A stretch of 59,408 bases of DNA from contig JAGGRA010000045.1 of the NCBI GenBank assembly GCA_018613035.1, forward strand, positions 1 to 59,408, given 5' to 3'. Below are positions 37,785 through 47,229 of this stretch, piece by piece; position 1 is the stretch's first letter, and each line of letters starts with the position of its first letter. Made by a program: the position numbers and the translations under genes. The notes beneath the pieces are model-generated. The model was not told where the DNA came from, did not search any database, and saw only the letters and a list, made by a program, of their open reading frames with translations. Source of the stretch: Pseudomonas sp. ISL-84. Lineage in GTDB: Bacteria; Bacillota; Bacilli; Bacillales; Cytobacillaceae.

Positions 37785-37856
37785 TGACCCGTACGGGATT
37801 CGAACCCGTGTTACCGCCGTGAAAGGGCGGTGTCTTAACCGCTTGACCAACGGGCC
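37785..37856 (-). tRNA. tRNA-Glu (anticodon TTC)
   Basis: All four arms fold: acceptor GGCCCGT/ACGGGTC, anticodon loop CTTTCAC with TTC, and the T loop GGTTCGAATCC. The 3' CCA is not encoded. It is 72 nt long and read on the minus strand after tRNA-Met, with repeat B7 between them. Confidence 0.97.
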
Positions 37857-37870
37857 GTGATAAGTATGAA

Positions 37871-38041
37871 TGTTTTCAGCGCGTAGGGGGCTCGAGGTCA
37901 TAAGCCAATCTGTCAAAAAGGTAAAGTACAACCTTTCTGCACCTTGTCTTATGCTTGAGGTCCGCAGGATGCGGGTCATGCAGACGTTGCCACAGGACGT
38001 GGCGCTTTTAGTATGCTTCCCTTTACGCGCTTCCGCATTCC
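37871..38041 (+). repeat. Family B structured repeat, copy B7 between two tRNA genes
   Basis: Starts TTTTCAGCGCGTAGGGGG and ends GCGCTTCCGCATTCC. It keeps CATAAG/CTTATG, hairpin CCGC-aggat-GCGG and GCCAC-aggac-GTGGC of B5, with a different inner arm (AAAGGT/ACCTTT). It fills the whole space between tRNA-Met and tRNA-Glu. Confidence 0.8.
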
Positions 38042-38044
38042 AGA

Positions 38045-38118
38045 TAGCGGCGGAGGGGATCGAACCCCCGACCTCACGGGTATGAACCGTACGCTCTAGC
38101 CAGCTGAGCTACACCGCC
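38045..38118 (-). tRNA. tRNA-Met (anticodon CAT), elongator type
   Basis: Cloverleaf complete: acceptor GGCGGTG/CGCCGCT, D arm GCTCAGCTGGCTAGAGC, anticodon loop TTCATAC with CAT, T loop GGTTCGATCCC. It lacks the initiator's unpaired 1-72 end and GGG/CCC anticodon stem, and matches the B. subtilis elongator tRNA-Met from memory. A lysidine-type Ile tRNA cannot be wholly excluded. 74 nt, CCA not encoded. Confidence 0.93.
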
Positions 38119-38161
38119 ATATTTTTATAGATTCACAGTTGTGCCTTAAAGCACAAGATTT

Positions 38162-38190
38162 ATAATACAAAGATTTAAATAGGAAGTCAA
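38162..38190 (-). promoter_or_regulatory. SigA promoter of the tRNA unit
   Basis: On the minus strand TTGACT (plus 38185-38190), 17 bp, TATTAT (plus 38162-38167). It points at tRNA-Met about 40 bp downstream. Confidence 0.75.
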
Positions 38191-38407
38191 TAAAATATTA
38201 AAAGAAATATGTCGCAATTCCACCCAGATGCTTCGTCAATTTTTTCCAATCAGTTGTACTTTCCATAAAGCAACCTTCCCAAGGTTTTTCTTTGCTTTTT
38301 TTGTAAATGTGCTGCAAATCTTCTGCAAGAATAGACTTAAATATTGTTATCTGACCCCATATAAGGTGGAAAACCGTCGAACGAAAAATCAAGGCTTGTC
38401 CGCTATT

Positions 38408-38440
38408 TTGACAAACTTCTGATGCGCTGGCTTTTATAAT
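38408..38440 (+). promoter_or_regulatory. Spo0A-dependent promoter of spoIIE (21-bp spacer)
   Basis: TTGACA and TATAAT are perfect but 21 bp apart, the unusual spacing known for Spo0A-activated SigA promoters of B. subtilis such as spoIIE. A Spo0A-box-like CGTCGAA (38375-38381) lies upstream, and TTTGTCAAAA overlaps the -35. Confidence 0.8.
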
Positions 38441-38476
38441 TGTCAGCAACGATAAAAATATGGGGAGTGTAGTTTA

Positions 38477-40963
38477 ATGGAAAAGGTAGAAAGGAATGTA
38501 ATGGAGCCGATCGGAGAAGTACCATTTAATAAACCGAAACTGGAATTTGCCAAAGGCTTAAAAAAACTCCAATCTGGGTTGGAGAATTTCTTTCTTAAAA
38601 AAGGCTATGTTCTGTTGATCATTGGCTTTTTGCTTGGAAGAGCCTTGATATTAGCGAAACTAACCCCTTTCAGTCTTCCGTTTTTCGCTGCGGTTTATTT
38701 TATTAGAAGAGATAAGGCCCCGCTCGCATTGGTGGGATTAATTGCAGGTGCCGCAACTTTATCCATATCGAATGCTGTATCAGCTTTCGGAATCACATTC
38801 ATATTTTTGTTTGCCTTCAGGGTTTCAAAGAAATGGCTGCAAAATGAAATCAGGGCTTTACCCTTCTATGTGTTTTTCACCATTTTGGCAGGAAGGCTAC
38901 TAGAGACGTTTATTATTAAGAGCCAGCTGACCTTATATGATGGAATGATGGCTGGTGTTGAATCCAGTCTGGGTTTTATTCTGACGCTTATATTTCTTCA
39001 AGGCCTTCCGCTGTTGTCAATTAATAAGCGCAGGCAATCACTGAAAACAGAAGAAATCGTGTGTCTTATTATTATGCTGGCTTCTGTCATGACAGGAACG
39101 ATCGGATGGACAGTCTATGATCTTTCGGTAGAGCATATTATGTCCCGCTATCTTGTCTTGCTGTTTTCATTTGTAGCAGGTGCAACTGTCGGCTCTACTG
39201 TAGGGGTTGTAACAGGATTAATATTTTCCCTTGCCAATATATCAAGTTTCTATCATATGAGTTTGCTTGCATTTTCAGGGTTGCTTGGCGGCCTTTTAAA
39301 AGAAGGGAAAAAGTTCGGTGTGGCATTTGGGCTGCTGATAGCAACGCTGCTGATGGGGATGTATGGTGAAGGAAGCGGAAACTTGATGAAGACCTTGTCA
39401 GAAACAGGCGCAGCGATATTATTATTTCTCTTAACCCCTCAAGCTTTAACTTCAAAGTTAGCAAAGCACATACCAGGAACACCGGAGTATGCCGCAGAAC
39501 AGCAGCATTATATGCGAAAGATGCGGGATGTGACCGCACAGCGGGTTGCACAGTTTTCAAGTGTATTTCAAGCCTTATCCAAAAGCTTCTCTGCCCACGA
39601 TGTGCCGTCGGAATGGGAAGACAGTAAAGAAAATGAAAGAGAAATGGATTATTTTTTAAGCAATGTAACAGAAACAACATGTCAAACTTGCTTCAAGAAA
39701 GACCATTGCTGGTCAAAGAACTTTAATACAACCTATGAATATATGATGGATATTATGCATGATGTGGACAATAATCAGGGTGCCCTATCTCCAAAGCTTG
39801 CGAGGGATTGGGAAAAATACTGTACTAGATCCAAAAAAGTGACAGAAGCAGTCCAGCAGGAGCTGACCTACTTTAAGGCTAACCAAAAGCTGAAAAAGCA
39901 GGTCCAGGAAAGCAGAAGGCTTGTGGCTGACCAGTTGATGGGTGTTTCTGAAGTGATGGGCGACTTTGCGAAAGAGATTCAAAGGGAACGGGAGAACCAT
40001 CATAAACAGGAAGAGCAGATCCTGGAGGCAATACAGGAATTTGGCATTCATATCGAACAAGTTGAAATATATAGTCTGGAACAGGGGAATGTCGACATTG
40101 ATATGACCATTCCATATTGCCAGGGACATGGAGAATGTGAAAAGCTGATTGCCCCGATGTTATCTGATATTCTCGGAGAAACGATATTAGTAAATTCAGA
40201 GGAATGCGCTGCATTTCCAAATGGCTTTTGCCATGTAACCTTCCGTTCGGCCAAGGCCTATGCGGTAGAAACAGGAGTTGCGCATGCAGCGAAAGACGGC
40301 GGGTTTATCTCAGGTGACAGTTATTCAACCATAGAATTGGGATGCGGCAAATATGCCATTGCCATCAGTGATGGAATGGGCAACGGAGAGCGTGCCCATG
40401 CGGAAAGTAAAGAAACACTTCAGCTGCTGCAAAAAATTCTACAATCCGGAATAGAGGAGCAGGTTGCAATCAAGTCAGTTAATTCAGTCCTATCTTTAAG
40501 GACGACAGATGAGATTTTTTCAACTTTGGATTTGGCCATTATTGATCTGCAAAATGCCGACGCGAAATTTTTGAAAATTGGATCAACTCCAAGTTTTGTT
40601 AAACGAGGCCATAAAGTGATGAAGATTCAGGCCAGCAATCTTCCAATGGGAATTATCCAGGAATTTGATGTAGATGTTGTGAGTGAGCAGCTTAAAGCCG
40701 GCGACTTATTAATCATGATGAGTGATGGCGTTTTTGAAGGGCCGAAGCATGTTGAGAATTTTGATTTGTGGATGAAGCGGAAAATAACAGAGTTAAAGAC
40801 AGAAGACCCTCAGGAAGTGGCAGATTTAATTATGGAAGAAGTCATTAGATCCAGATCAGGAAATATTGAAGATGACATGACCGTATTGGTATCAAGGATC
40901 AAACATAATACACCTAAATGGACAAGTATCCCTGTACATGCTATACGCCAAAAAGCCAACTGA
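38477..40963 (+). CDS. spoIIE: Stage II sporulation protein E (PP2C phosphatase)
   Basis: An 828-aa membrane phosphatase that dephosphorylates SpoIIAA and so frees SigF in the forespore; it also acts with FtsZ at the polar septum. About ten transmembrane segments (residues 45-330) precede a coiled-coil linker (about 340-590) and the C-terminal PP2C domain with the metal aspartates in AISDGMGNGERA (near residue 635) and MSDGVFEGPK, DDMTVLV. GGGGAG lies 9 nt before the ATG. Confidence 0.98.
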   Translation: MEKVERNVMEPIGEVPFNKPKLEFAKGLKKLQSGLENFFLKKGYVLLIIGFLLGRALILAKLTPFSLPFFAAVYFIRRDKAPLALVGLIAGAATLSISNAVSAFGITFIFLFAFRVSKKWLQNEIRALPFYVFFTILAGRLLETFIIKSQLTLYDGMMAGVESSLGFILTLIFLQGLPLLSINKRRQSLKTEEIVCLIIMLASVMTGTIGWTVYDLSVEHIMSRYLVLLFSFVAGATVGSTVGVVTGLIFSLANISSFYHMSLLAFSGLLGGLLKEGKKFGVAFGLLIATLLMGMYGEGSGNLMKTLSETGAAILLFLLTPQALTSKLAKHIPGTPEYAAEQQHYMRKMRDVTAQRVAQFSSVFQALSKSFSAHDVPSEWEDSKENEREMDYFLSNVTETTCQTCFKKDHCWSKNFNTTYEYMMDIMHDVDNNQGALSPKLARDWEKYCTRSKKVTEAVQQELTYFKANQKLKKQVQESRRLVADQLMGVSEVMGDFAKEIQRERENHHKQEEQILEAIQEFGIHIEQVEIYSLEQGNVDIDMTIPYCQGHGECEKLIAPMLSDILGETILVNSEECAAFPNGFCHVTFRSAKAYAVETGVAHAAKDGGFISGDSYSTIELGCGKYAIAISDGMGNGERAHAESKETLQLLQKILQSGIEEQVAIKSVNSVLSLRTTDEIFSTLDLAIIDLQNADAKFLKIGSTPSFVKRGHKVMKIQASNLPMGIIQEFDVDVVSEQLKAGDLLIMMSDGVFEGPKHVENFDLWMKRKITELKTEDPQEVADLIMEEVIRSRSGNIEDDMTVLVSRIKHNTPKWTSIPVHAIRQKAN

Positions 40964-41050
40964 TTAATTTGCTCATAACAAAGTCATTCTATGTATATTT
41001 CCCTTTTTTTCAGTCGAAAATGGTAACAACTCAGAAGTGGAGGGGAGATT

Positions 41051-41794
41051 ATGAAAACAGGTACACTTAAGCAAATCTTGCTGATAACAGATGGATGTTC
41101 GAATCAGGGTGAAGATCCAATTGCGATGGCTGCCTTGGCAAAGGAGCAGGGGATTACAGTCAATGTAATAGGAGTCATGGAGCATGATGTAATTGATGAG
41201 CAGGGTTTGAGCGAGATCGAAGGGATTGCTATGTCTGGCGGCGGAGTTAGTCAGGTTGTCTATGCACAGCAGCTGTCGCAGACGGTGCAAATGGTCACAA
41301 GGAAAGCAATGACCCAAACTCTCCAGGGAGTTGTGAACAAAGAGCTGCAGCAAATTTTGGGCGGTGCGAAAACAATGGAAGACCTTCCTCCTGAACAGCG
41401 GGGAGAGGTCATGGAAGTAGTTGATGAACTTGGTGAGACAGTCGAACTTGAAGTGCTGGTATTGGTCGATACAAGTGCAAGTATGAAGCATAAGCTCCCA
41501 ACAGTAAAAGAAGCACTGTTAGATCTATCTTTAAGCCTGAATGCCCGTTCCGGTGATAATCGTTTTTCCGTTTTTGTATTTCCCGGGAAAAAGAAAGATG
41601 TCGAAAAATTGCTGGACTGGACACCAAAGCTTGAGTCACTCACAAGCATCTTCTCTAAATTGACAACAGGCGGCATTACACCAACTGGTCCTGCCATTCG
41701 TGAAGCACTCACATATTTTAAGAAAAAACGTTCATTAAGGAGTCTGCTTTCCCGTGATGATGATGATGAATCATTCTTTGAAGAGTCAGTGTAA
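41051..41794 (+). CDS. yabS: VWA-domain protein YabS
   Basis: A 247-aa protein with a von Willebrand factor A fold. The first part has LLITDGCSNQGEDP and VNVIGV, and a MIDAS-like DTSASMKHK sits near residue 139, so the order of halves is unusual: the metal-site aspartate-serine motif lies in the second part. The function is unknown; in B. subtilis it neighbours the kinase gene yabT and is a sporulation gene. GTGGAGGGGA precedes the ATG. It overlaps yabT by about 40 bp. Confidence 0.88.
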   Translation: MKTGTLKQILLITDGCSNQGEDPIAMAALAKEQGITVNVIGVMEHDVIDEQGLSEIEGIAMSGGGVSQVVYAQQLSQTVQMVTRKAMTQTLQGVVNKELQQILGGAKTMEDLPPEQRGEVMEVVDELGETVELEVLVLVDTSASMKHKLPTVKEALLDLSLSLNARSGDNRFSVFVFPGKKKDVEKLLDWTPKLESLTSIFSKLTTGGITPTGPAIREALTYFKKKRSLRSLLSRDDDDESFFEESV

Positions 41795-42740
41795 AGTCAA
41801 CCCTGGTACCGTGATTGAAGGAAAGTGGCACCGCAATCGTTACACCATTTTGAAGGAATTGGGTTACGGTGCCAATGGGATTGTTTATTTGGCAAAAGGC
41901 CAAAATCAGCAGGTTGCTTTGAAAATGAGCGATAACGGGATGTCCATAACCTCTGAAGTGAACGTCCTCAAATCCTTTGCAAAGGTCCAAGGCTCTGCCC
42001 TCGGACCTTCTTTGCTTGATGTAGATGATTGGGAAAGAAGAAGCGGCAAAGTTTCCTTCTATGTTATGGAATACATACAAGGCCCAGATTTGTTGACGTT
42101 TATTCAACAAAAGGGACCATCCTGGACGGGTGTCTTAATCGTTCAGCTGTTAAGTGATCTGGAAGCATTGCATATGAACGGGTGGGTTTTTGGAGATTTA
42201 AAGCCCGACAATTTGATTGTAACAGGGCCTCCGCCCAAAATACGCACAATCGACGTTGGAGGAACCACAGTCCAGGGAAGGGCCATTAAGGAATTCACCG
42301 AGTTTTATGACAGGGGCTATTGGGGACTTGGGACGCGGAAGGCTGATCCTGCTTATGATTTATTTGCTGCCGCAATGATTTTAATTAATACAGCTTATCC
42401 GAAAAGGTTCTCAAAAAGCACCGGAGATCTCAAACAGCTAAAATTGATGGTCCGCCAAAAGAAGGAACTTTTGAAATATGAAGATGTTATCTTAAACGCG
42501 CTTCAAGGCCATTATGCCTCGGCTGATGAAATGAGAAATGATTTGCTCCAGCTTACACGTACAAGCTCAGGACAAAAGAGTACACCTAACCGGAAAAACA
42601 GCCAAACAACCAGACGCCAGCCTGTCAGCCGGCAGGCATACATTCAAAAAAAGAAAAAGGGAGGCTTTATTGAAACTGTCTTAATCGTTCTGATTGTGAC
42701 AATTCTATATTTCTTATATATATATGGACAGCTTCTTTAA
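41757..42740 (+). CDS. yabT: Serine/threonine protein kinase YabT
   Basis: A Hanks-type kinase of the spore-forming bacilli. The glycine loop GYGANGIVYLA, the lysine in VALKM, the catalytic GDLKPDNLIV (in place of HRD) and IDVGG (in place of DFG) are visible in residues 1-250; a basic linker and one C-terminal transmembrane helix (about 300-322) follow, with no extracellular sensor. In B. subtilis it is activated by DNA and phosphorylates RecA and AbrB. The start is unclear because of five ATG/GTG codons in a row (41754-41768). Confidence 0.92.
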   Translation: MMMMNHSLKSQCKVNPGTVIEGKWHRNRYTILKELGYGANGIVYLAKGQNQQVALKMSDNGMSITSEVNVLKSFAKVQGSALGPSLLDVDDWERRSGKVSFYVMEYIQGPDLLTFIQQKGPSWTGVLIVQLLSDLEALHMNGWVFGDLKPDNLIVTGPPPKIRTIDVGGTTVQGRAIKEFTEFYDRGYWGLGTRKADPAYDLFAAAMILINTAYPKRFSKSTGDLKQLKLMVRQKKELLKYEDVILNALQGHYASADEMRNDLLQLTRTSSGQKSTPNRKNSQTTRRQPVSRQAYIQKKKKGGFIETVLIVLIVTILYFLYIYGQLL

Positions 42741-42874
42741 TCTCTTAGATTTTTTTTTTAGTCCGCTCAAATCACCAAAGTGCCCATAACCAACAATGAG
42801 CTTTAACATCGCCAATTTGTAAATTTTGAAACTTTTTAGTGTTAAGGCCGTAAATGAAGGTTACATATTCCCTT

Positions 42875-42904
42875 TTGATATTTACATGTAAAAAATGATA
42901 TGCT
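42875..42904 (+). promoter_or_regulatory. Extended -10 SigA promoter of tilS operon
   Basis: TTGATA, 18 bp, TGATATGCT (extended -10). The 130 bp before it (42741-42874) have a T-run after yabT but no good terminator stem. Confidence 0.5.
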
Positions 42905-42981
42905 TTTCTATACACAAGGATTATATGGATCATGGCAAGGGTAAAGAAAAATATATTTAACAATGGATAAGGAAGTAGCTT

Positions 42982-44370
42982 ATGCTCGAAGAAAAAGTTA
43001 GAGCTTTCCTTAAGAGAAAGGGAATTGAATTAAATAATAAGAAGCTCTTGATTGGGGTATCAGGCGGCCCCGATTCAATCGCCCTGCTCCATTATTTTTG
43101 GAGCTTTAAACATCTTTTTAATGTTGAAATAGTAGCTGCACATGTCGATCATATGTTTAGAGGTGATGAATCTTACCAGGACGCAATGTTTGTCAGGAAT
43201 TATTGCATGGAAAAGGAAATTACCTTTGAAATGGAACAAGTTGATGTTCCTGAGTATATAGCGAAGACGGAAAAGAGTTCCCAAGCAGCAGCAAGGGATT
43301 GCAGATACAGCTTTTTTAGAAAAATAGCTGAAAAACATGATGTGGATTACATTGCATTAGGCCATCATGGAGATGACCAGGTAGAAACTGTTTTAATGCG
43401 GTTAACAAGGGGAAGTACCGGGAAAGCTAGAGCAGGAATACCTTTTATGCGTCCATTTGCAAACTGCCTTATCATTCGTCCGTTTTTATGCCTGAACAGA
43501 AACGAAATTGAGCAGTATTGCCTTAAAGAGGGGCTTAACCCGCGAAGGGACCCGAGCAATGAAAAAAGCATTTACAGCCGAAACCGCTTCAGAAAAGAGG
43601 TGCTCCCATTCCTGAGAGAAGAAAACCCTCAGGTTCATGAGCATTTTCAAAGATTTAGTGAAGATTTGCAAAGTGATGAAGCGTATCTGCAGGAATTAAC
43701 TGTCCAAAAAATGAATACAGTAATGGAAAAGAAATCACATGAGGAAATTAGCTTGGATATTGATGCTTTTGAGGCAATGCCAATGCCTTTACAAAGGAGA
43801 GGTATTCAACTAATATTAAACTATCTTTATAAGGAAATGCCTGCATCTTTATCCGCATCTCATATAGAGAGCATTTTTTCCTTAATGAAAAGTCCTCATC
43901 CATCAAGAAAATTAAATTTCCCAAATGATTTACATATTGTACGCTCCTACCGGAAATGCCATTTCCAATTCTCGAAGGAACCTGTACAATCCTATCGGTT
44001 TCAAGTCTTCGAACCTGCAATCATTCGACTCCCAAACGGCGGATCCATTATATTTGAATATACTGACTGTCCTGATGGAAATCTAAACAATGATGCACTG
44101 CTTTTAGATAGGGAAGATGTTTCTCTTCCGCTTATTATAAGAACGAGAGAAGCCGGAGACCGCATGACTATCAAAGGAATGCAGGGAACCAAGAAACTTA
44201 AGAACATTTTCATTGATTATAAAATACCGCTGCAGGAAAGGGAAACATGGCCAATCGTTACAGATATGCATGGCCGAATTTTATGGATTCCCGGCTTAAA
44301 AAAATCTCATTATTCAATGCAGCAAACGTCTGGTGCTAGTTATATTTTTTTAAAATACATAAAGCAATGA
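42982..44370 (+). CDS. tilS: tRNA(Ile)-lysidine synthase
   Basis: Turns C34 of tRNA-Ile(CAU) into lysidine, switching it from Met to Ile identity. The N-type ATP pyrophosphatase loop SGGPDS is at residues 27-32, HVDHMFRGDES follows, and the C-terminal domains extend to residue 462, the usual length. The gene is followed after 20 bp by hprT, the standard bacillus pair whose proteins also interact in B. subtilis. AAGGAAG is the ribosome binding site. Confidence 0.96.
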   Translation: MLEEKVRAFLKRKGIELNNKKLLIGVSGGPDSIALLHYFWSFKHLFNVEIVAAHVDHMFRGDESYQDAMFVRNYCMEKEITFEMEQVDVPEYIAKTEKSSQAAARDCRYSFFRKIAEKHDVDYIALGHHGDDQVETVLMRLTRGSTGKARAGIPFMRPFANCLIIRPFLCLNRNEIEQYCLKEGLNPRRDPSNEKSIYSRNRFRKEVLPFLREENPQVHEHFQRFSEDLQSDEAYLQELTVQKMNTVMEKKSHEEISLDIDAFEAMPMPLQRRGIQLILNYLYKEMPASLSASHIESIFSLMKSPHPSRKLNFPNDLHIVRSYRKCHFQFSKEPVQSYRFQVFEPAIIRLPNGGSIIFEYTDCPDGNLNNDALLLDREDVSLPLIIRTREAGDRMTIKGMQGTKKLKNIFIDYKIPLQERETWPIVTDMHGRILWIPGLKKSHYSMQQTSGASYIFLKYIKQ

Positions 44371-44390
44371 TCTTCTAGGGGGCACAATAA

Positions 44391-44939
44391 ATGATGAAAA
44401 ATGATATTGAGAAAGTATTAATTTCAGAAGAGGAGCTGCAGGATAAAATTAAGTCGCTTGCTGCTGAACTTACTGAAGAATACAAGGAACGATTCCCGCT
44501 GGCAATTGGGGTTCTAAAAGGGGCTATGCCTTTCATGAGCGACCTTTTGAAGCGCGTGGATACATACCTTGAGATGGATTTCATGGATGTATCAAGCTAC
44601 GGCAATGCAATGGTTTCTTCAGGTGAAGTAAAAATCCTAAAAGACCTTGATACATCCGTAGAAGGAAGAGATATCCTTATTATTGAAGATATTATCGACA
44701 GCGGTTTGACGCTTAGCTATCTTGTGGAGCTTTTCCGTTACAGAAAAGCTAAAAGCATCAAGATTGTTACGCTGCTTGATAAGCCGACAGGCAGAAAAGC
44801 TGATATCAAAGCAGATTATGTAGGCTTTATCGTTCCAGATGAATTTGTAGTGGGCTATGGATTGGATTACGCAGAAAAATACCGCAATCTTCCTTATATT
44901 GGAGTCCTTAAGCCACAGGTATACAGCAATAATGATTAA
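44391..44939 (+). CDS. hprT: Hypoxanthine-guanine phosphoribosyltransferase
   Basis: Salvages hypoxanthine and guanine to IMP and GMP using PRPP. The PRPP loop [12 protein letters not shown] (near residues 96-107) and [17 protein letters not shown] near the C-terminus are family-typical; 182 aa. The double ATG (44391, 44394) matches the MMK start of B. subtilis. In bacilli the enzyme is inhibited by ppGpp. Confidence 0.97.
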   Translation: MMKNDIEKVLISEEELQDKIKSLAAELTEEYKERFPLAIGVLKGAMPFMSDLLKRVDTYLEMDFMDVSSYGNAMVSSGEVKILKDLDTSVEGRDILIIEDIIDSGLTLSYLVELFRYRKAKSIKIVTLLDKPTGRKADIKADYVGFIVPDEFVVGYGLDYAEKYRNLPYIGVLKPQVYSNND

Positions 44940-45020
44940 GTAAACCATAAGGTTAATATTGAGTTAAAGCCCTTTACTGAAAAGAGAAACACCCGGTTTT
45001 GAAAAGTCTAATTCCTTGTA

Positions 45021-45048
45021 TTGGCATGATTTTCTATGATACTATACA
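45021..45048 (+). promoter_or_regulatory. Possible SigA promoter of ftsH
   Basis: TTGGCA, 16 bp, TATACA, about 33 bp before ftsH. Reasonable but not strong. Confidence 0.5.
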
Positions 45049-45081
45049 CTATAGTTTGTTTACCGTGGGAGGAGGTAAGGG

Positions 45082-47073
45082 ATGAATCGGATCTTCCGGA
45101 ATACCATCTTTTATTTATTAATATTTTTAGTCATTATTGGAGTTGTCAGCTTTTTTAACGGCAACAATGAACCAACTGAGCACATCTCTTATAATAAATT
45201 TGTCGATGAATTAGAAAGTGGCAAAATTACGTCAGTTTCGTTACAGCCCGAGAGAGGTGTCTTTGAAGTACGGGGACAGCTTGAAGGATATGAGGAAGGA
45301 AAATACTTCCTGACTTATATCATGAATAATGATAATATCCTTGACCGAATTGATGAAATGGCTCAAACATCTGAGGTTGAAGTAATGCCTGCCAAGGAAA
45401 CAAGCGGCTGGGTAACATTCTTTACTTCAATCATACCTTTCATCATTATCTTTATTTTATTCTTCTTCCTGCTGAACCAGGCGCAGGGCGGAGGAAGCCG
45501 TGTGATGAATTTCGGGAAAAGCAAAGCCAAGCTTTACGATGAAAGCAAAAAGAAAGTACGTTTTAAAGATGTAGCAGGAGCCGATGAGGAAAAGCAGGAA
45601 CTTGTTGAGGTCGTTGAGTTTCTTAAAGACCCGCGCAAGTTTGCTGAACTTGGAGCAAGAATTCCTAAGGGGGTACTTCTTGTAGGACCTCCCGGAACAG
45701 GTAAAACCTTGCTTGCACGAGCAGCTGCCGGTGAAGCAGGCGTTCCATTCTTCTCAATAAGCGGTTCTGATTTCGTTGAAATGTTCGTAGGTGTGGGTGC
45801 TTCCCGTGTCCGTGACCTATTCGAAAATGCGAAAAAGAACGCTCCATGTATTATTTTTATCGATGAAATTGATGCTGTGGGGCGCCAGCGTGGTGCCGGC
45901 CTTGGCGGCGGACATGACGAACGTGAGCAGACCCTTAACCAGCTTCTAGTTGAAATGGATGGATTTGGAGCTAATGAAGGAATTATTATCATTGCTGCAA
46001 CTAACCGTCCAGATATTCTTGACCCGGCATTATTGCGTCCGGGACGTTTTGACAGACAGATTACGGTTGACCGCCCAGATGTCAAGGGCCGTGAAGCAGT
46101 GCTTAAAGTACATGCCCGCAACAAGCCTTTGGATGAGTCAGTAAACCTAAAGAGCATTGCCATGCGCACACCTGGATTTTCGGGTGCAGACCTTGAAAAT
46201 CTATTGAATGAAGCAGCGCTTGTAGCTGCTCGCCGAAATAAGAAAAAAGTCGATATGGAAGATATTGATGAAGCAACAGACCGCGTTATTGCGGGACCAG
46301 CTAAGAAAAGCCGTGTTATTTCCCAAAAGGAAAGAAACATTGTTGCTTTCCATGAAGCAGGCCATACAGTTATCGGTTTAGTGCTTGATGAAGCTGAAAT
46401 GGTTCATAAAGTAACGATCGTACCTCGTGGCCAGGCAGGCGGATACGCTGTTATGCTTCCGAAAGAAGACCGCTACTTCCAGACTAAGCCGGAGCTTCTT
46501 GATAAGATTGTCGGCTTGCTTGGCGGACGTGTTGCGGAAGAAATCGTGTTTGGTGAAGTGAGTACAGGTGCCCATAATGACTTTCAGCGTGCGACAGGCA
46601 TTGCCCGCCGCATGGTAACCGAATTTGGTATGAGCGACAAGCTTGGGCCATTGCAGTTCGGACAGTCTCAGGGCGGCCAGGTCTTCCTTGGACGTGACTT
46701 CCATAATGAACAGAACTATTCAGATGCTATCGCATATGAAATCGATCTTGAAATCCAGCGCATCATCAAGGAATCTTATGAAAGAGCGAGAAAGCTCTTA
46801 ACAGAAAATCGTGATAAGCTGAATCTAATCGCAAATACATTGCTTGAAGTCGAAACGCTTGATGCAGAGCAAATCAAACATTTATCGGAACATGGCAGGC
46901 TTCCTGATCGTGCAGTGGCAGCCATTGAAAGTGCCGATGACGTTAAAGTGAATATCAGCATTAAAAAAGATGATCCTGCTGAATCAGGAGATATCCCTGA
47001 AGCACGGGAAGGTTCAAGTCCTGCAGAAGCGGAAACGCCTCCTGCTATTGATGAGGAACGCAAGGATAAATAA
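45082..47073 (+). CDS. ftsH: ATP-dependent zinc metalloprotease FtsH
   Basis: Membrane-bound AAA+ protease that degrades unassembled membrane proteins and regulators (in bacilli also Spo0E). Two transmembrane helices (about residues 7-25 and 110-132) flank the extracytoplasmic part; the AAA domain has Walker A GPPGTGKT (202-209), [11 protein letters not shown] and RPGRFDR; the protease has the zinc site HEAGH (424-428). A 45-residue acidic tail ends the 663-aa protein. GGAGGAGGTAAGG precedes the ATG. Confidence 0.98.
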   Translation: MNRIFRNTIFYLLIFLVIIGVVSFFNGNNEPTEHISYNKFVDELESGKITSVSLQPERGVFEVRGQLEGYEEGKYFLTYIMNNDNILDRIDEMAQTSEVEVMPAKETSGWVTFFTSIIPFIIIFILFFFLLNQAQGGGSRVMNFGKSKAKLYDESKKKVRFKDVAGADEEKQELVEVVEFLKDPRKFAELGARIPKGVLLVGPPGTGKTLLARAAAGEAGVPFFSISGSDFVEMFVGVGASRVRDLFENAKKNAPCIIFIDEIDAVGRQRGAGLGGGHDEREQTLNQLLVEMDGFGANEGIIIIAATNRPDILDPALLRPGRFDRQITVDRPDVKGREAVLKVHARNKPLDESVNLKSIAMRTPGFSGADLENLLNEAALVAARRNKKKVDMEDIDEATDRVIAGPAKKSRVISQKERNIVAFHEAGHTVIGLVLDEAEMVHKVTIVPRGQAGGYAVMLPKEDRYFQTKPELLDKIVGLLGGRVAEEIVFGEVSTGAHNDFQRATGIARRMVTEFGMSDKLGPLQFGQSQGGQVFLGRDFHNEQNYSDAIAYEIDLEIQRIIKESYERARKLLTENRDKLNLIANTLLEVETLDAEQIKHLSEHGRLPDRAVAAIESADDVKVNISIKKDDPAESGDIPEAREGSSPAEAETPPAIDEERKDK

Positions 47074-47074
47074 G

Positions 47075-47100
47075 AAAAGCGCCTTTTGGGCGCTTTTTTT
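47075..47100 (+). terminator. Terminator after ftsH
   Basis: AAAAGCGCC/GGCGCTTTT with a 5-nt loop, continuing in T's. It starts directly after the stop codon. Confidence 0.93.
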
Positions 47101-47229
47101 GCTTGTTTTCGTACTTGCTCCGGCAATTGATATTTCCTATTACACGAATCTATAGGAGTTATGATATGATGTTTGCAGTGTACAAAAAATTAAGTGGCGC
47201 TTCTGCTAAATAAATATAAAGTGGTGAGA

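Noticed and set aside
45534..46340. A 268-codon minus-strand open frame inside ftsH
   Set aside because: A shadow of the well-conserved ftsH coding strand; low-complexity Ser/Arg-rich product.
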